Assembly (NCBI GenBank): GCA_030528385.1
Contig: JAUMYZ010000005.1
Location: 1 to 64,000, forward strand
Reading direction: 5' to 3'
DNA from: Moraxella sp.
GTDB taxonomy: Bacteria > Pseudomonadota > Gammaproteobacteria > Pseudomonadales > Moraxellaceae
DNA: 64,000 bases
Shown here: positions 38,553 through 48,188 of the stretch, in pieces
Layout: each line of letters starts with the position of its first letter
Numbering within the stretch: position 1 is the first letter of the stretch
Notes under the pieces: model-generated
What the model was told of the DNA's origin: nothing
What the model saw: the letters and a program-made list of their open reading frames with translations, nothing else
Databases searched by the model: none
Position numbers and translations under genes: made by a program

Positions 38553-39716
38553 ATGAAGTGTTTATTTAATGTGGTACAGGCGCCGAGACTATTGGCGCTT
38601 TGTTTGATGGCGTTGACGACCCAGACATGGGCAGATGATGAAGCGCCAGATGTCATGATTGATTCGCGTGCTCGCGGCGAAGAGCTGTTTTATCAGTGTG
38701 CTGCGCTGATTAACGATGGTGCAAGATTGGCGTGTTTTGACAGCATTGCCCAAGGCAAAGAACCAAATATGCTGCAAAAAAAACGCCCACTGGATTTGTC
38801 AAAGACGGTGATTAGCACCTTTAAGGGCGAACCACAAGTGGTGCTGGCAGAGCAAGCCGCTTTGAGCGACAAGACTGTCCATGCCGAGCAGTACACGCCC
38901 TTGAGTTTGGCTTATGATTTGGACAAAAACAGCGAAAGTGGCTTGTGGAAAGCGCGCCCACACAACCCGATGTATATTTTGCCGTTGTTTATGAATACCA
39001 AGCCCAATCGCCACATCAGCACACCCAATCAAGACATCAGCCACCACACGCACAATCAAATGCGCACCAGCGAACTGAAGTTTCAGATGTCTTTTAAGTC
39101 CAAGCTGGCAGAAGACTTGTTTGGCACCAACGCCGATTTGTGGGCAGGTTATACCCAGCAGTCGCATTGGCAGGTGTATAACGAAGACAATTCTCGTCCA
39201 TTTCGGGCGCACGATTATCAGCCAGAGATTTTTGTAACCCAGCCTGTCAGAGCCGATTTGCCTTTTGGGGGCAAGTTGCGCATGCTTGGGGCAGGGGCAG
39301 TGCACCACTCCAATGGCGAGTCTGACCCGTTGTCGCGTTCTTGGAATCGCGCCTATGTGATGGGGGGCATGGAGTGGGGCAATCTGACCGTCATGCCAAG
39401 ATTTTGGGGGCGCATTGCCAAAAGCAGCGACAGCGCCAAGCCCGATGATAACCCAGACATTTTGGATTATTATGGTTATGGCGATGTGCGCTTTTTGTAT
39501 CAACTGCAAGAAGGCAATAACATTTCAGGACTGGTGCGCTACAACCCCAAAACCAACAAAGGCGCATTGCAGTTGGATTATGTTTATCCATTGGGCAAAG
39601 GCGTCAGTGGTTATCTGCAGTTTTTTCAAGGTTATGGTCAATCCATCGTAGACTATAACCATGAGTCCACCGCCATCGGTGTTGGCGTCATGCTCAATGA
39701 TTGGTTGGGTCTGTAG
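38553..39716 (+). CDS. pldA: Outer membrane phospholipase A (OMPLA)
   Basis: PldA is a beta-barrel lipase that removes phospholipids misplaced in the outer leaflet of the outer membrane. The 387-residue precursor has a signal peptide (MKCLF..., cleavage ~TWA-DD). The catalytic His-Ser-Asn set lies in HHSNGESDPLSRSWNRAY, identical to the family motif (HxSNG...SRSWNR). The mature N-terminal ~130 residues are longer than in E. coli PldA (289 total), a plug or linker seen in Neisseria/Moraxella-type enzymes. The ATG at 38553 has AGGA 6 nt upstream. comF overlaps its 3' end. Confidence 0.92.
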   Translation: MKCLFNVVQAPRLLALCLMALTTQTWADDEAPDVMIDSRARGEELFYQCAALINDGARLACFDSIAQGKEPNMLQKKRPLDLSKTVISTFKGEPQVVLAEQAALSDKTVHAEQYTPLSLAYDLDKNSESGLWKARPHNPMYILPLFMNTKPNRHISTPNQDISHHTHNQMRTSELKFQMSFKSKLAEDLFGTNADLWAGYTQQSHWQVYNEDNSRPFRAHDYQPEIFVTQPVRADLPFGGKLRMLGAGAVHHSNGESDPLSRSWNRAYVMGGMEWGNLTVMPRFWGRIAKSSDSAKPDDNPDILDYYGYGDVRFLYQLQEGNNISGLVRYNPKTNKGALQLDYVYPLGKGVSGYLQFFQGYGQSIVDYNHESTAIGVGVMLNDWLGL

Positions 39717-40423
39717 CGTTGAGCCCTGCACGTTTGCCGCCGTACAGTTTGGCGATCTGGTGTTGTCGTTTGCATAACACTTGTCAGCTGTGCGGTGAGT
39801 TAATCACAACACAAAGCGGTCGTGCGCCTTTTGCTTGTGGTTTGTTGTGTGGGTATTGTCATGAGCAGTTGCCTGCTTTGCCCACACTAAAACTGACGGA
39901 CGATTTGCCGCTGTGTGTTGGCGCTTTTTATGACATGCCCCTAAAAAGGGTGATGGCGCGCTACAAGGACAAACAAGACTTGTCGGCGCTTTTGGTGTTG
40001 TATCACGTGCTTTGTCAAATGCAGCCCGATGTGCCAGCCGACAGCGTCATTGTGCCTGTGCCCACCACCAAACGTCGCTTGACAAAACGCGGTTTCAATC
40101 CAGTTTTGACGCTTGCCAAGTTTTTGTCCTATTGGTGGCAAATGCCCATTTGGCAAGGAATTGCGCGTGTGGAAAACGAACTTCATCAGCGCGGATTGGA
40201 CAAACAAGCCCGCCTAAGCAACGTCAAAGACGATTTTTATGTGCTGGGCGAGCCACCAGCACGTTCGCTGATTTTGTTTGATGATGTGGTTACCACAGGC
40301 GCAACCTTGTCAGCGATGGCGCAAACCATATGGCGCGTTCATCCCAAGACCAAAATAACGGCAGTTGGCGTACTGCATGGTAAGCCAAGTTTACATCTGC
40401 CTGTCTTTGACCGATTTGTCTAG
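39701..40423 (+). CDS. comF: ComF-family phosphoribosyltransferase-like competence protein
   Basis: ComF proteins act inside the cell during natural transformation, on incoming single-stranded DNA. The 240-residue protein has a Cys-rich zinc-finger-like N-terminus (CQLCG ... [14 protein letters not shown]) and a C-terminal phosphoribosyltransferase fold with [14 protein letters not shown] and [17 protein letters not shown]. No ATG is present near the start; the likely starts are TTG 39701 or TTG 39719, so the true N-terminus is uncertain. It overlaps the end of pldA. The neighbouring type IV pilus locus also serves DNA uptake in related species. Confidence 0.85.
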   Translation: MVGSVALSPARLPPYSLAIWCCRLHNTCQLCGELITTQSGRAPFACGLLCGYCHEQLPALPTLKLTDDLPLCVGAFYDMPLKRVMARYKDKQDLSALLVLYHVLCQMQPDVPADSVIVPVPTTKRRLTKRGFNPVLTLAKFLSYWWQMPIWQGIARVENELHQRGLDKQARLSNVKDDFYVLGEPPARSLILFDDVVTTGATLSAMAQTIWRVHPKTKITAVGVLHGKPSLHLPVFDRFV

Positions 40424-40863
40424 TCTGTCCATGCTGTTGTGGCGCTCATTGTGGCGCAGCTTGTGCCGCCTTTGAGCCAGAGTTTGTGCCCTTGACTGTT
40501 GAGACAAATCACCCCGTCATTGTCTTGGGTGGTGCCTGCAATGGGGGTGGCGGTCAGCGCCCACGCGTTATGATTGGCATTGCCCCCTGAAGGGCTGGTA
40601 TTGATGGTCAAATTGTACAGGGGTGTGCCATCTCTTGGGAAGCTGTTTGACGCGCCCAAATTGGCAAGGGTCATGTTGTTGTAGTGTTTGTTGATGGCGT
40701 AGTAGCGCTGAGCTTCTTGGGAGATGCGCATCATCTCAGATTGCATGTCGCCACGTTTGGTGCGGATAACGTACTGCTGATATGATGGATAAGCCACCGC
40801 CGCCAGTATGCCAATAATCGCCACCACAATCATCATCTCAATCAGTGTAAAGCCTTTTTGCAT
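40420..40863 (-). CDS. Type IV pilin-like protein (PilE/minor pilin)
   Basis: The 147-residue prepilin has a class III leader: MQKG is cleaved before FTLIE by PilD, followed by a hydrophobic helix ([22 protein letters not shown]). The C-terminal region has two Cys (GVICLNS, GTSCATM) for a D-region disulfide. It is the last gene of the minor-pilin operon, and its ATG overlaps the preceding stop (TAATG). The stop shares the palindrome CTAG with the comF stop. The length and sequence resemble PilE/ComP-type pilins: it could be a minor pilin or a DNA-binding ComP-like subunit. Major-subunit status cannot be decided. Confidence 0.75.
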   Translation of the reverse strand: MQKGFTLIEMMIVVAIIGILAAVAYPSYQQYVIRTKRGDMQSEMMRISQEAQRYYAINKHYNNMTLANLGASNSFPRDGTPLYNLTINTSPSGGNANHNAWALTATPIAGTTQDNDGVICLNSQGHKLWLKGGTSCATMSATTAWTD

Positions 40864-41360
40864 TACCACGTCTCCGAGTTGGAACCACAGCTGTCGTAGT
40901 TGCCATCGTCCACTTTGCCATCGTCTTTGGTTTTGCAACGCGTGCCATCACTGCGCAGCAGCACGTCGTAGTTTCTGGGGTTAGCAGGCTCACGCACTGC
41001 TATTATTGCCCAGTTTAGTCCATTGGACGAGCTGTCTGTTAGGGGCAATTTGCTGTCAGCGTCCACCAAAGTGATGGTATAAGTTTTGTTTGCCTTGTCC
41101 ACAGGGATTTGCAGTGTGGCTGTGTCGCTAAAGTCAGGATAGATGTGTGCGATGTCTGCTTTGTCAAAATCCTTGTAGCTGAAATTTTTGCCTTTGTAGC
41201 GTTCAAGCTCGCCTGCCAGCGTTTGCATTTCTTGTTGGGCAACCGCCAAGCGCTGACGGCGCACATACTCTTGGTAGCTGGGCAGGGCGATGGCGGCGAT
41301 GATTGCCACAATCACCACCACCATCATCATCTCTATCAGTGTAAAGCCTGTTTGTTTCAT
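40863..41360 (-). CDS. Type IV pilin-like protein, minor pilin
   Basis: The 165-residue prepilin has the leader [10 protein letters not shown] (class III) and the N-helix [23 protein letters not shown]. Its globular domain contains GERY-like polar segments and a C-terminal Cys pair (GTRCKTK, NYDSCGS) that would close the D-loop. It lies 8 nt after pilY1 and its stop overlaps the next gene's ATG, so the two pilins are coupled. Position after pilY1 and size resemble the PilE-type minor pilin that follows PilY1 in pseudomonads. The exact orthologue is not assignable by eye. Confidence 0.75.
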   Translation of the reverse strand: MKQTGFTLIEMMMVVVIVAIIAAIALPSYQEYVRRQRLAVAQQEMQTLAGELERYKGKNFSYKDFDKADIAHIYPDFSDTATLQIPVDKANKTYTITLVDADSKLPLTDSSSNGLNWAIIAVREPANPRNYDVLLRSDGTRCKTKDDGKVDDGNYDSCGSNSETW

Positions 41361-41368
41361 TGGCGGTC

Positions 41369-44300
41369 TCACTGGTTTGTTCTTGGGCTGTTTTCATACC
41401 AACGTATGGGTTTGTTGGTGATGTTGGAAACTTCGGTTATGCACTCCTGTTTGTCTCGGTTTTCCTTTTTGGTGCAATCTAGCGCCTTGGGAAAAGTAAG
41501 TCCAGATTTGTTGCGGTGTTCGTGCGCGTCAGAGATGTTGCCCACAGCCGCTTGTACAATGCCCAAACCCAGCTCAACGCGCCATGCTGAGCCGTCAACA
41601 TCGGTGTTGGGGGCGTCTAAGCCTAAGATGGCGCGTTGGTCTTTGCCGTTGATTGTGGCACAAACCCCACCAGGCAAACAAAACGCTTCTTGGAAACTTG
41701 TACCGCGGATACCAGCATTACAGCTGTTGGCTATGGTGGTGCCACCATCTGGCGTGTATGTGGTCAAAAATAGGAAATTGTCCACCACGCGGGGCGAGCT
41801 GTAGCCTTTGAGTTTGCCAGCAACACCGCTTAGGTAATATTTCCAGCCTTGTTTGTCGGCTTGTACTTGCTTGCTTTCGTCGCCGCTGCTCATGCTGGCT
41901 TTGGTGTGTTCCACCAAGTTGTCAGTGGCTGCGTCTGTAACGTTAAGCGTTGTGCCTTTTTTGACGGTATTTGATTTGAAGACGTCATGGTCGTATAACA
42001 CAATCAAAGCGTCTCTGGCACTTTCGTTGCCTTCGGCAAGCGGTGAGCTGCGGTTGCCCGAAGCAATAGAGACGATACCAAACTGACCTGCCGCTCCCAA
42101 GCCAGAGTGCGCCGATAAGCTGGGTGTTTCATAAAAACGTGGGCTAAGACCGTTTGCTTGATGACCGTTGTACAAGCGCACAATGCGCGTAACCAAGCCG
42201 TCGGCGCTGCCATGGGCGTTGTCCAAATCCACACGGAACACTTGACCGCCCAAGTCAGCAAAGTATAAATAATCAATCAAACCGTCGTTGTTGCGGTCAA
42301 AGGTGCCAATATCGCCAGCAACACTGTATCTGAGCGCAGCGTGGTTGGTGGCGGCTGGGCTGGTGGTTGTGCCAGTGCTGGTGGTGGCGTGAGTGCTGCC
42401 CCACCACAACAAGCTGCCATCGTGCGCATCAAACATATACACGCCAGCGCCTTTGCCGTTGCTTTGGTCGTAAGTGCGGTTTTCGTAGCCTTCATCATAG
42501 CCGCCACCAACAAACATCACCAGACGGCGAGAGCCTTTCCAATTCACAAAACCAAGACTGGGCTTGGACCAGCTTTGCCCCATATAAGACAGTGGTGAGC
42601 CTGTCGCTGCGCCATCTGGGTTGATATGGAATTTGATTTTTGGTTTGTTAATATCAGACAAATCCAAACCATAATAACTGCGTCCACCCATGCGTAAGCC
42701 CCCATACACCCACTGCATGCCTTTGCCCCTTAGATTGGTGCTGGTGGCGGCTGGGGTGCTGGTGTCATTGACGGTAAAGCCGCCAGAGCTATCGGAGATG
42801 TATTGAGTGTAGGCTGTCCATTTGCCATCAATGCCGTATTTCATCACGCCAAGCGCGTTGTTGGTGTTTTGGAAGCTGTCCTTTTGGTTGGTCATCATCT
42901 CTTTAGGGACAAACGCCACTTTTTCTACCCCAGTTTCGCTGTCCACCACGTGCAAAATGCCCTGTGTGCTGCCATACAACACATAATCTTTGCGATTGCT
43001 GCTTGTGCCATTACTTCTGTTGATTGACCCGCTTTGGGTAAGAATAAGGGGGGTGGAATGCAACAGCGCCCCTGCTTGACGCAATTCAGGTTGGTTGCTT
43101 AGGTCAGATTGATTGACGGGGGCTGACGATAGGGGGGTGTCGTAGCCAAGCAGGTTTAGCCACGCATTGCGGTCATTGGCGGCGCTGGGTGCGCCTAGGC
43201 TGTCGCTGGTGTCGTAGAGCTTATCTACCGTTACTGGGGTCAACGCGGTGTTGTTGTTTGATGTGGTGTTGGTAAACAGCTGTCTGCTTGTGGTGGGGCT
43301 GTTGCCGCGCAAAGGCAGGTTTGCCACCATGCCACTGCCCCAAAAGCCAACAGCGGCACCGCTGACCAAGCCATCGCTTTTAAATAGTGCTTGGCCGTTT
43401 CTGCCGTATAACATGTTTTGTTTGACAGAGTATTTATTCATGTCCCCCGACCAAAAGGTTTGATTGGCACCCACTTTGGGGATAAAAGTGCCATAAAACC
43501 CATCTTTCATCAGTGTCAGTGGGCTTAGGGGGTCAATAGGAATGGCGGGCTGACCTGTTACGACATCTGGAATGTCTTTGACTAGGGTTTCAATGAATTC
43601 GTTGACGCTATTGACGACGTCTTGGGGGCTTGAGCCAGGATACCAACCCCCTTCACCACGAATGCCCAAGCGAGCAGCACGACTGGCTTCGTTGTTGGTT
43701 GTAATCATTGCTAAATTTTCGTCTTTGGTTTTGGTTCTGTCGTATTTGGGCACGTCAAAATAGTTGCGCCCAAAACCCACTACGGCGGTTTTAAATTGAA
43801 GTCCCAAAGGGTTTTTTGTTGGGTCATTAAGCGTTTCGGCAAAACTGTACATACAGTTCCAAATGCGATGAGATTCTCTGTTGGTTGGATCATTTAATCC
43901 ATCATAAAAATTGCATTGATAACTTGGGTTGCCTTGGGTAAGTCCCAAAGCCAATCGCATGATACTGACAGGCCATCTAGAATTATTTGGTTCACCATCG
44001 GTTAATATATATATGCCTTGCCCTGAACATTCTTTATTTTGCTGGTTGTTCAAGGTTGCAGGAATTTCATAATGAGCACCACCAGCAACTTTGGTGTTGG
44101 CGCTAGAAAATCGGTATCCCGATTCTCCATGTGCAGATGGATTTTGTCCCATCATATAAGCAACGGTTTCTGCGTAGGACTGGGCGGTTGGTGTGGCGCC
44201 AGCCAGCTCCAGCCTTGCCACAGCTTCCAAAAGAATATCACGATGTGTTCGCCCCCCAACCATCGCGTCCAGACGGCGAGCAGGCACACGCACAGCCCCT

Positions 44301-44983
44301 TGGGTTCTCCATTGGTTTGGACCGATGATTTCAGGGTCTAGGGCTGTTTGTGAGACACGAATACTGATTGTGGATAAGCCTATGGCTTTATCATCGGCTA
44401 ACGGGGCGATGCCTTTGGCAGGATTGCCTTTTAATAGGTCAAAAATGGCGTCTTTAACGCGGGTAATGCGACTGTAACAACGGCGAACGTTACCTTCTAT
44501 TGGGCAGCCCCGCTCTGCGTCAGTAGCCCAGCTGTTGCCAGCTGTTGTATTGATATTGTTTAATGGGTTTGGTGGGCCATTTAGGGGGATTTCACAAAAT
44601 TCTCGGGCATAACTGTCGCGAGCAGACACCGCAGGATTTTGGGGTATCCATACATTGTTTCCTATGTATCTGGCAGCTGTACCATCGGACATGACCGCAC
44701 GCCAGTTGCTTAGGCCTGTATTTAACTGACAATAACTGTTTGCTCCATCTTGAGCGTTACCATATTGGGGGCCATTACCTGATTTGATGTTATAATCATC
44801 ACGCATTGAATGCGCAAGACCCATACTTCCTGAGATGTCTATCATTAACATCAAAGTGGTGCTGCCTTCTCTGGGGGCTTGATAAATCTCTGTATCTGTG
44901 GCATAAGTGGGGATACTGGTGGCAATCATTGCCATGATGGACGAAATGGCGGTGGTGAGTTTTTTTATACAAAGTTTTTTCAT
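41369..44983 (-). CDS. pilY1: PilY1/PilC-type pilus tip adhesin
   Basis: This large 1204-residue secreted protein promotes pilus extension and adhesion at the tip. A signal peptide (~1-28, ...TYA) is followed by an N-terminal region with a VWA-like domain (MIDISGSMG MIDAS motif ~47-55) and later DGEPNNSR. The C-terminal half is the PilY1 beta-propeller, with a calcium-type loop DRNNDGLIDYLYFADLGGQVFRVD (~927-950) equivalent to the regulatory Ca site of P. aeruginosa PilY1. The ATG has AGGA 7 nt upstream. It sits between pilX and the two pilin-like genes, as expected. Confidence 0.9.
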   Translation of the reverse strand: MKKLCIKKLTTAISSIMAMIATSIPTYATDTEIYQAPREGSTTLMLMIDISGSMGLAHSMRDDYNIKSGNGPQYGNAQDGANSYCQLNTGLSNWRAVMSDGTAARYIGNNVWIPQNPAVSARDSYAREFCEIPLNGPPNPLNNINTTAGNSWATDAERGCPIEGNVRRCYSRITRVKDAIFDLLKGNPAKGIAPLADDKAIGLSTISIRVSQTALDPEIIGPNQWRTQGAVRVPARRLDAMVGGRTHRDILLEAVARLELAGATPTAQSYAETVAYMMGQNPSAHGESGYRFSSANTKVAGGAHYEIPATLNNQQNKECSGQGIYILTDGEPNNSRWPVSIMRLALGLTQGNPSYQCNFYDGLNDPTNRESHRIWNCMYSFAETLNDPTKNPLGLQFKTAVVGFGRNYFDVPKYDRTKTKDENLAMITTNNEASRAARLGIRGEGGWYPGSSPQDVVNSVNEFIETLVKDIPDVVTGQPAIPIDPLSPLTLMKDGFYGTFIPKVGANQTFWSGDMNKYSVKQNMLYGRNGQALFKSDGLVSGAAVGFWGSGMVANLPLRGNSPTTSRQLFTNTTSNNNTALTPVTVDKLYDTSDSLGAPSAANDRNAWLNLLGYDTPLSSAPVNQSDLSNQPELRQAGALLHSTPLILTQSGSINRSNGTSSNRKDYVLYGSTQGILHVVDSETGVEKVAFVPKEMMTNQKDSFQNTNNALGVMKYGIDGKWTAYTQYISDSSGGFTVNDTSTPAATSTNLRGKGMQWVYGGLRMGGRSYYGLDLSDINKPKIKFHINPDGAATGSPLSYMGQSWSKPSLGFVNWKGSRRLVMFVGGGYDEGYENRTYDQSNGKGAGVYMFDAHDGSLLWWGSTHATTSTGTTTSPAATNHAALRYSVAGDIGTFDRNNDGLIDYLYFADLGGQVFRVDLDNAHGSADGLVTRIVRLYNGHQANGLSPRFYETPSLSAHSGLGAAGQFGIVSIASGNRSSPLAEGNESARDALIVLYDHDVFKSNTVKKGTTLNVTDAATDNLVEHTKASMSSGDESKQVQADKQGWKYYLSGVAGKLKGYSSPRVVDNFLFLTTYTPDGGTTIANSCNAGIRGTSFQEAFCLPGGVCATINGKDQRAILGLDAPNTDVDGSAWRVELGLGIVQAAVGNISDAHEHRNKSGLTFPKALDCTKKENRDKQECITEVSNITNKPIRWYENSPRTNQ

Positions 44984-44998
44984 GGTGATTTCCTGTCA

Positions 44999-45703
44999 TT
45001 AGTTGCTAAATCTTTCTACGTGAACACTGTTGCCCGCCTTAAAATCGGTGCTTTGTACATCGTGAGCAATCCCCAAGCCATTAAAGCATTCGGCGATGGT
45101 GGTGGTGCTGGCGGTCTTTTTAAAGGCGCTGTGTTTAAAACAATCATTGACGGCGTTTTTGTCGTGGCTACCAAAGGCGGGTATGACCGATATGGCGCTG
45201 AGCGACAGACTGATGTTGAGCTGCACTGTTGGGGTGGAGTTGTTGATTGTGTATCCTTCAGAGATTTGGCTATCGGCGTAGTTGCGGCGCATGTGCACTT
45301 GGGTGATGACAGCGCCACGCTCCGATGAGCTTTTGTTTGTGTCGCAAAAATTGGTACGTTCTGTGCTGTCGTCTTCGTTGATGATGGACGCTTGTTGTAT
45401 GTTAAAGGTGTCAGATTGTCTGGCGTCATAACAAAACACCAGCTCATCGGTGGCATTGGTGGGGTCTAGCAGATAATGAAACATGCCCCCCAAAGCGAAG
45501 TTTTGTGAAATGACGTTGGCTTCCATGCCTTCAAATTTGAATAAGGCAGAGTCGTTGTTTTGTATCAGTAGGTTGCCCACTTGACTGTTGGTGGACAGGC
45601 GCATGCCAAACAATCCTGAACGCAGGGCAATGGTGCCTGCAATCGCCACCAAAAGCAGCACAATAAGCACAATAATCATGGTGGCGCCTTGCTGTTGTTT
45701 CAT
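44999..45703 (-). CDS. pilX: Minor pilin assembly protein PilX-like
   Basis: The 234-residue PilX-type protein starts MKQQQGATMIIVLIVLLLVAIAG, a short leader before a prepilin-like helix in which the usual Phe-Thr is replaced, as in PilX and GspK-type subunits. The body is a globular domain with several Cys (ELVFCYDARQ, NFCDTN, NDCFKH, AECFNG). It is translated from the pilW-pilX junction (2-nt gap) and probably joins PilV, PilW, FimT and PilY1 in the priming complex for pilus assembly. Confidence 0.8.
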   Translation of the reverse strand: MKQQQGATMIIVLIVLLLVAIAGTIALRSGLFGMRLSTNSQVGNLLIQNNDSALFKFEGMEANVISQNFALGGMFHYLLDPTNATDELVFCYDARQSDTFNIQQASIINEDDSTERTNFCDTNKSSSERGAVITQVHMRRNYADSQISEGYTINNSTPTVQLNISLSLSAISVIPAFGSHDKNAVNDCFKHSAFKKTASTTTIAECFNGLGIAHDVQSTDFKAGNSVHVERFSN

Positions 45704-45705
45704 TG

Positions 45706-46596
45706 TTATTCTACTCCTTGACTGTTGCGAATAGCGACCACTTGGCTCAGTGGCACTCTAAGAAAACTGGACGTGGTGGGTGGGTTGGTAAGGCGAACGT
45801 CCTGACCTGCGATGTTAAATACTTGACTGGCGGTGATGTTTCGGTCTTGGTGTACTGAGTTGCTAGAGCGCAGCACCACACCAATTTCTAGTGAAACCAC
45901 CGTATCCCCAAGCGGATTGGTGATATACTCTGCCAGCGTTTGGTAGTATATGGTGTCGTCGGTGCGACCGATGGTGTTGTTGAGCTTACGAGTGCCGATA
46001 CTGACCTTGAAGCTCTCGGCGTCTAGTATGACGGGCACACCGTCGGCACTGCCTGCGCCAATGACGTCGCAGTACAGGGCGTAGCGTCTGTTTTGGGCAC
46101 TGACACCGCTTGGTTGTTGGTTGCTCGGTAACGGACGAATGTAGTAGCGTTGTACTATCAATATGTCGGCGCCGACTTCTTCGCCTTCGCATTGGGTCAT
46201 CTGGGTGCGCGTCTGAAATTGGACGGTCAGTTGGTCGCTGTTGACGTCCATGGCGCCTGCGTCTTTGTTGGCGATGGTAACTTGGTCGGCTGTCAGCGCG
46301 GTGGCGGATTGGGCTGGCTCAAAAACAATCCCTGAGCCTTCGCCATTTCTAGAAATCAGCCCGTTGTTGCTGGTGTCTAGGTTGATGTGGCGCAAATCAT
46401 AAGTTAGGTTGCGCAGCCCAAAGATGGCGTTTTGTTGGATTTCGCCCATGCCGCCTTGGATGGCAAGTGAACGCTGGCTGCTTAAGAAAATCATCAGCGC
46501 CGCCGCTGAGATAAGCAGTCCCAATGTGATGGCAATCATCAACTCTATTAGGGTAAAGCCTTGTTGTGTGGACAAAGCGGCTGGCTTATGGTGCAT
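45706..46596 (-). CDS. pilW: Minor pilin assembly protein PilW-like
   Basis: The 296-residue protein has a prepilin leader ending STQQG before FTLIELMIAITLGLLISAAALMIFL, typical of PilW. The globular part carries Cys pairs and regions such as QFQTRTQMTQCEGEEVG and ADILIVQRYYIRP that match PilW. I use the ATG at 46596, which overlaps the end of pilV by 11 bp; an upstream in-frame extension lies inside pilV. It acts in the priming of type IV pilus assembly, with PilV, PilX, FimT and PilY1. Confidence 0.85.
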   Translation of the reverse strand: MHHKPAALSTQQGFTLIELMIAITLGLLISAAALMIFLSSQRSLAIQGGMGEIQQNAIFGLRNLTYDLRHINLDTSNNGLISRNGEGSGIVFEPAQSATALTADQVTIANKDAGAMDVNSDQLTVQFQTRTQMTQCEGEEVGADILIVQRYYIRPLPSNQQPSGVSAQNRRYALYCDVIGAGSADGVPVILDAESFKVSIGTRKLNNTIGRTDDTIYYQTLAEYITNPLGDTVVSLEIGVVLRSSNSVHQDRNITASQVFNIAGQDVRLTNPPTTSSFLRVPLSQVVAIRNSQGVE

Positions 46597-47116
46597 AACT
46601 AAAGCTCTCCATAAAGATACATTGGGCATTAGGTTGGTATTTGGCGCGGTCATTGGTGCAGTCTGTGGGGTTGTCGCCAATGGTGGCTGTGGTGTTGCCC
46701 CAAGCCACATAAATGCAGTGCCGTTGCTCGCTGGTGTTGTCTGTGGGGCACTGTCTGATGGCGATACTCATGCCCAGTCTTTCGGCATTTTGTCTGACTT
46801 GCTCAAAATCAAATTTTGCCAGATTGGCAGGCGAGCAGCCAGCGGGCAGGCGACAATTTTCAAAAGTGCCACCAGTTGCCAAACCTGTATAGGCGTTATT
46901 AAATTCTGTGATTCCTTCGCGGTTAATGCGCATGCGCTCATGCATATCACGCGCCAGCTCCACCGCGTGCATGTTGTTGTCCGCTTCAATGCTGACGTTG
47001 TTGGCACGCAGCTGCATGGCAACAAAACCCAAGACAGCAATGCCCAATAACATCAGAGCGACCATCACTTCTAACAGACCAACGCCTTTTTGATTATATG
47101 GATTGTTGTATAACAT
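46586..47116 (-). CDS. pilV: Minor pilin assembly protein PilV-like
   Basis: The 176-residue prepilin-type protein starts MLYNNPYNQKG with cleavage before VGLLEVMVALMLLGIAVLGFVA, the typical PilV helix (valine in place of phenylalanine at +1). I chose the ATG at 47116, which has AGGA about 6 nt upstream, over the in-frame ATGs at 47122 and 47134. The C-terminal half contains two or three Cys (ENCRLPAGC, RQCPTDN) and ends with ...CIFMESFSY. It follows fimT by 8 nt and overlaps pilW. Confidence 0.85.
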   Translation of the reverse strand: MLYNNPYNQKGVGLLEVMVALMLLGIAVLGFVAMQLRANNVSIEADNNMHAVELARDMHERMRINREGITEFNNAYTGLATGGTFENCRLPAGCSPANLAKFDFEQVRQNAERLGMSIAIRQCPTDNTSEQRHCIYVAWGNTTATIGDNPTDCTNDRAKYQPNAQCIFMESFSYAP

Positions 47117-47124
47117 GGGCATTC

Positions 47125-47574
47125 CTATTGACAAGTGGTCTTGTCGGTAAATATTTTGGCACTGCCATTTTTGTTGATGATGAGCACTTGTACAATCGCT
47201 GCGTTGTTGGTGTGGGCGATGGCGTAGCAGGCTTCATTGGTGTCTATTGTCCCCATCAGACCAAAGACCAGCATGTTGTTGCCAGTGAGTGTGATATAAT
47301 CGCTGTCGGGTGTCCAACTGGCTGTGCCGTCATTGCCCATCACAGAGCCGCCACCTGATGTGCTGGCATTGATGGTCAGTGTATAAGGGCGTCTTTCTAG
47401 GACTGCTTTGCCGCGCACTTCTTGGACAAAGCTGGACAAATCGCGTATTTGGGCGCTGACTTGGTTTCTTTGAATAAAGGTACGCATTGATGGCGTGGCA
47501 ATGGCAACCAAGATTGCCAATATGGCAATGGTTATCATCAGTTCAAGCAGTGTAAAGCCTTGATTGTGTCTCAT
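47125..47574 (-). CDS. fimT: GspH/FimT-family minor pilin
   Basis: The 149-residue prepilin has the leader MRHNQG|FTLLELMITIAILAILVAIATPSM and a GspH/FimT-type globular domain (VRGKAVLERRPYTLTI, LTGNNMLVFGLMG). FimT/FimU starts minor-pilin operons and is needed for pilus priming; some FimT orthologues bind DNA during natural uptake. It is the first gene of the operon fimT-pilV-pilW-pilX-pilY1-pilin-pilin. The ATG at 47574 is chosen to fit the leader length. The promoter lies in the long AT-rich region behind it and is not clearly defined. Confidence 0.83.
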   Translation of the reverse strand: MRHNQGFTLLELMITIAILAILVAIATPSMRTFIQRNQVSAQIRDLSSFVQEVRGKAVLERRPYTLTINASTSGGGSVMGNDGTASWTPDSDYITLTGNNMLVFGLMGTIDTNEACYAIAHTNNAAIVQVLIINKNGSAKIFTDKTTCQ

Positions 47575-48188
47575 AATGCCAGTTCTTATTTGCTGTATCA
47601 ATGGTGAATGTGCAAGTTTGTTATGCCAAAAGCGCCACCGATATCAAATAAAGATAATCAATTACCAATAACATAACCATTTTTTGCTAAAAGTTATTTT
47701 ACCACAGATAAATGATAAGCGTGATATTAACATCGTATGATTGATAAGCAACGTACAATATCTATACCAAAATTTAGTATAAATGGTAAAGATGGCTTAT
47801 TATTCGGTAAAAAAATCTCATCAAATCATGGGTGTATTAATAAATGCGCCAATAATAAAAAGGCATTGTGGCTTATTTTCGTTTAAATATTAAACAAATA
47901 ATAAAATAAATCATACAATCAACCGATATAAGACAATGCCACAAAACCATAAGTGAGCTATAAAAAATGATGAACAATACATACCATGGGTTATCAATGA
48001 CCGATAAATAAGTAAAATAAAGAAATTATGGTATGAAATTTGCAAATAAAAAACGTCCTATGTTACAATAGGACACCTAGATTTATACAATACACTTGGT
48101 AAAGTGTCAGTTTTTCTGTATACTATACACAGTACGATGACTGATGTGGTTTTGTAATATTTAGGTAGTTCATTGATTGGAGAAGTTT
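47575..48188. other. Long AT-rich intergenic region (pilus operon / OMP gene)
   Basis: This is 614 bp of very AT-rich DNA with no supported gene. It contains a strong promoter for the right-hand OMP gene (48096-48124), the hairpin ACACTT-GGTA-AAGTGT (48092-48107) overlapping its -35, and the near-palindrome CTGTATACTATACACAG at its -10. The pilus operon promoter must lie in the left half. I checked for a sigma-54 box; the best candidate has the wrong spacing. Confidence 0.5.
48096..48124 (+). promoter_or_regulatory. Promoter of the outer-membrane barrel protein gene
   Basis: TTGGTA (48096-48101) and TATACT (48119-48124) are 17 nt apart. The leader is about 58 nt and ends with GGAGA before the ATG. 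A small inverted repeat covers the -35 and a second the -10, so repressor or activator binding is plausible. Confidence 0.65.

Noticed and set aside
38799..39509. 236-codon minus-strand frame opposite pldA
   Set aside because: pldA is clear on the other strand; the antisense frame has no recognisable features.
47600..47640. Possible sigma-54 promoter (TGGCAT ... TTGCA on the minus strand) for the pilus operon
   Set aside because: The GG and GC elements are 12 nt apart instead of the required 10.
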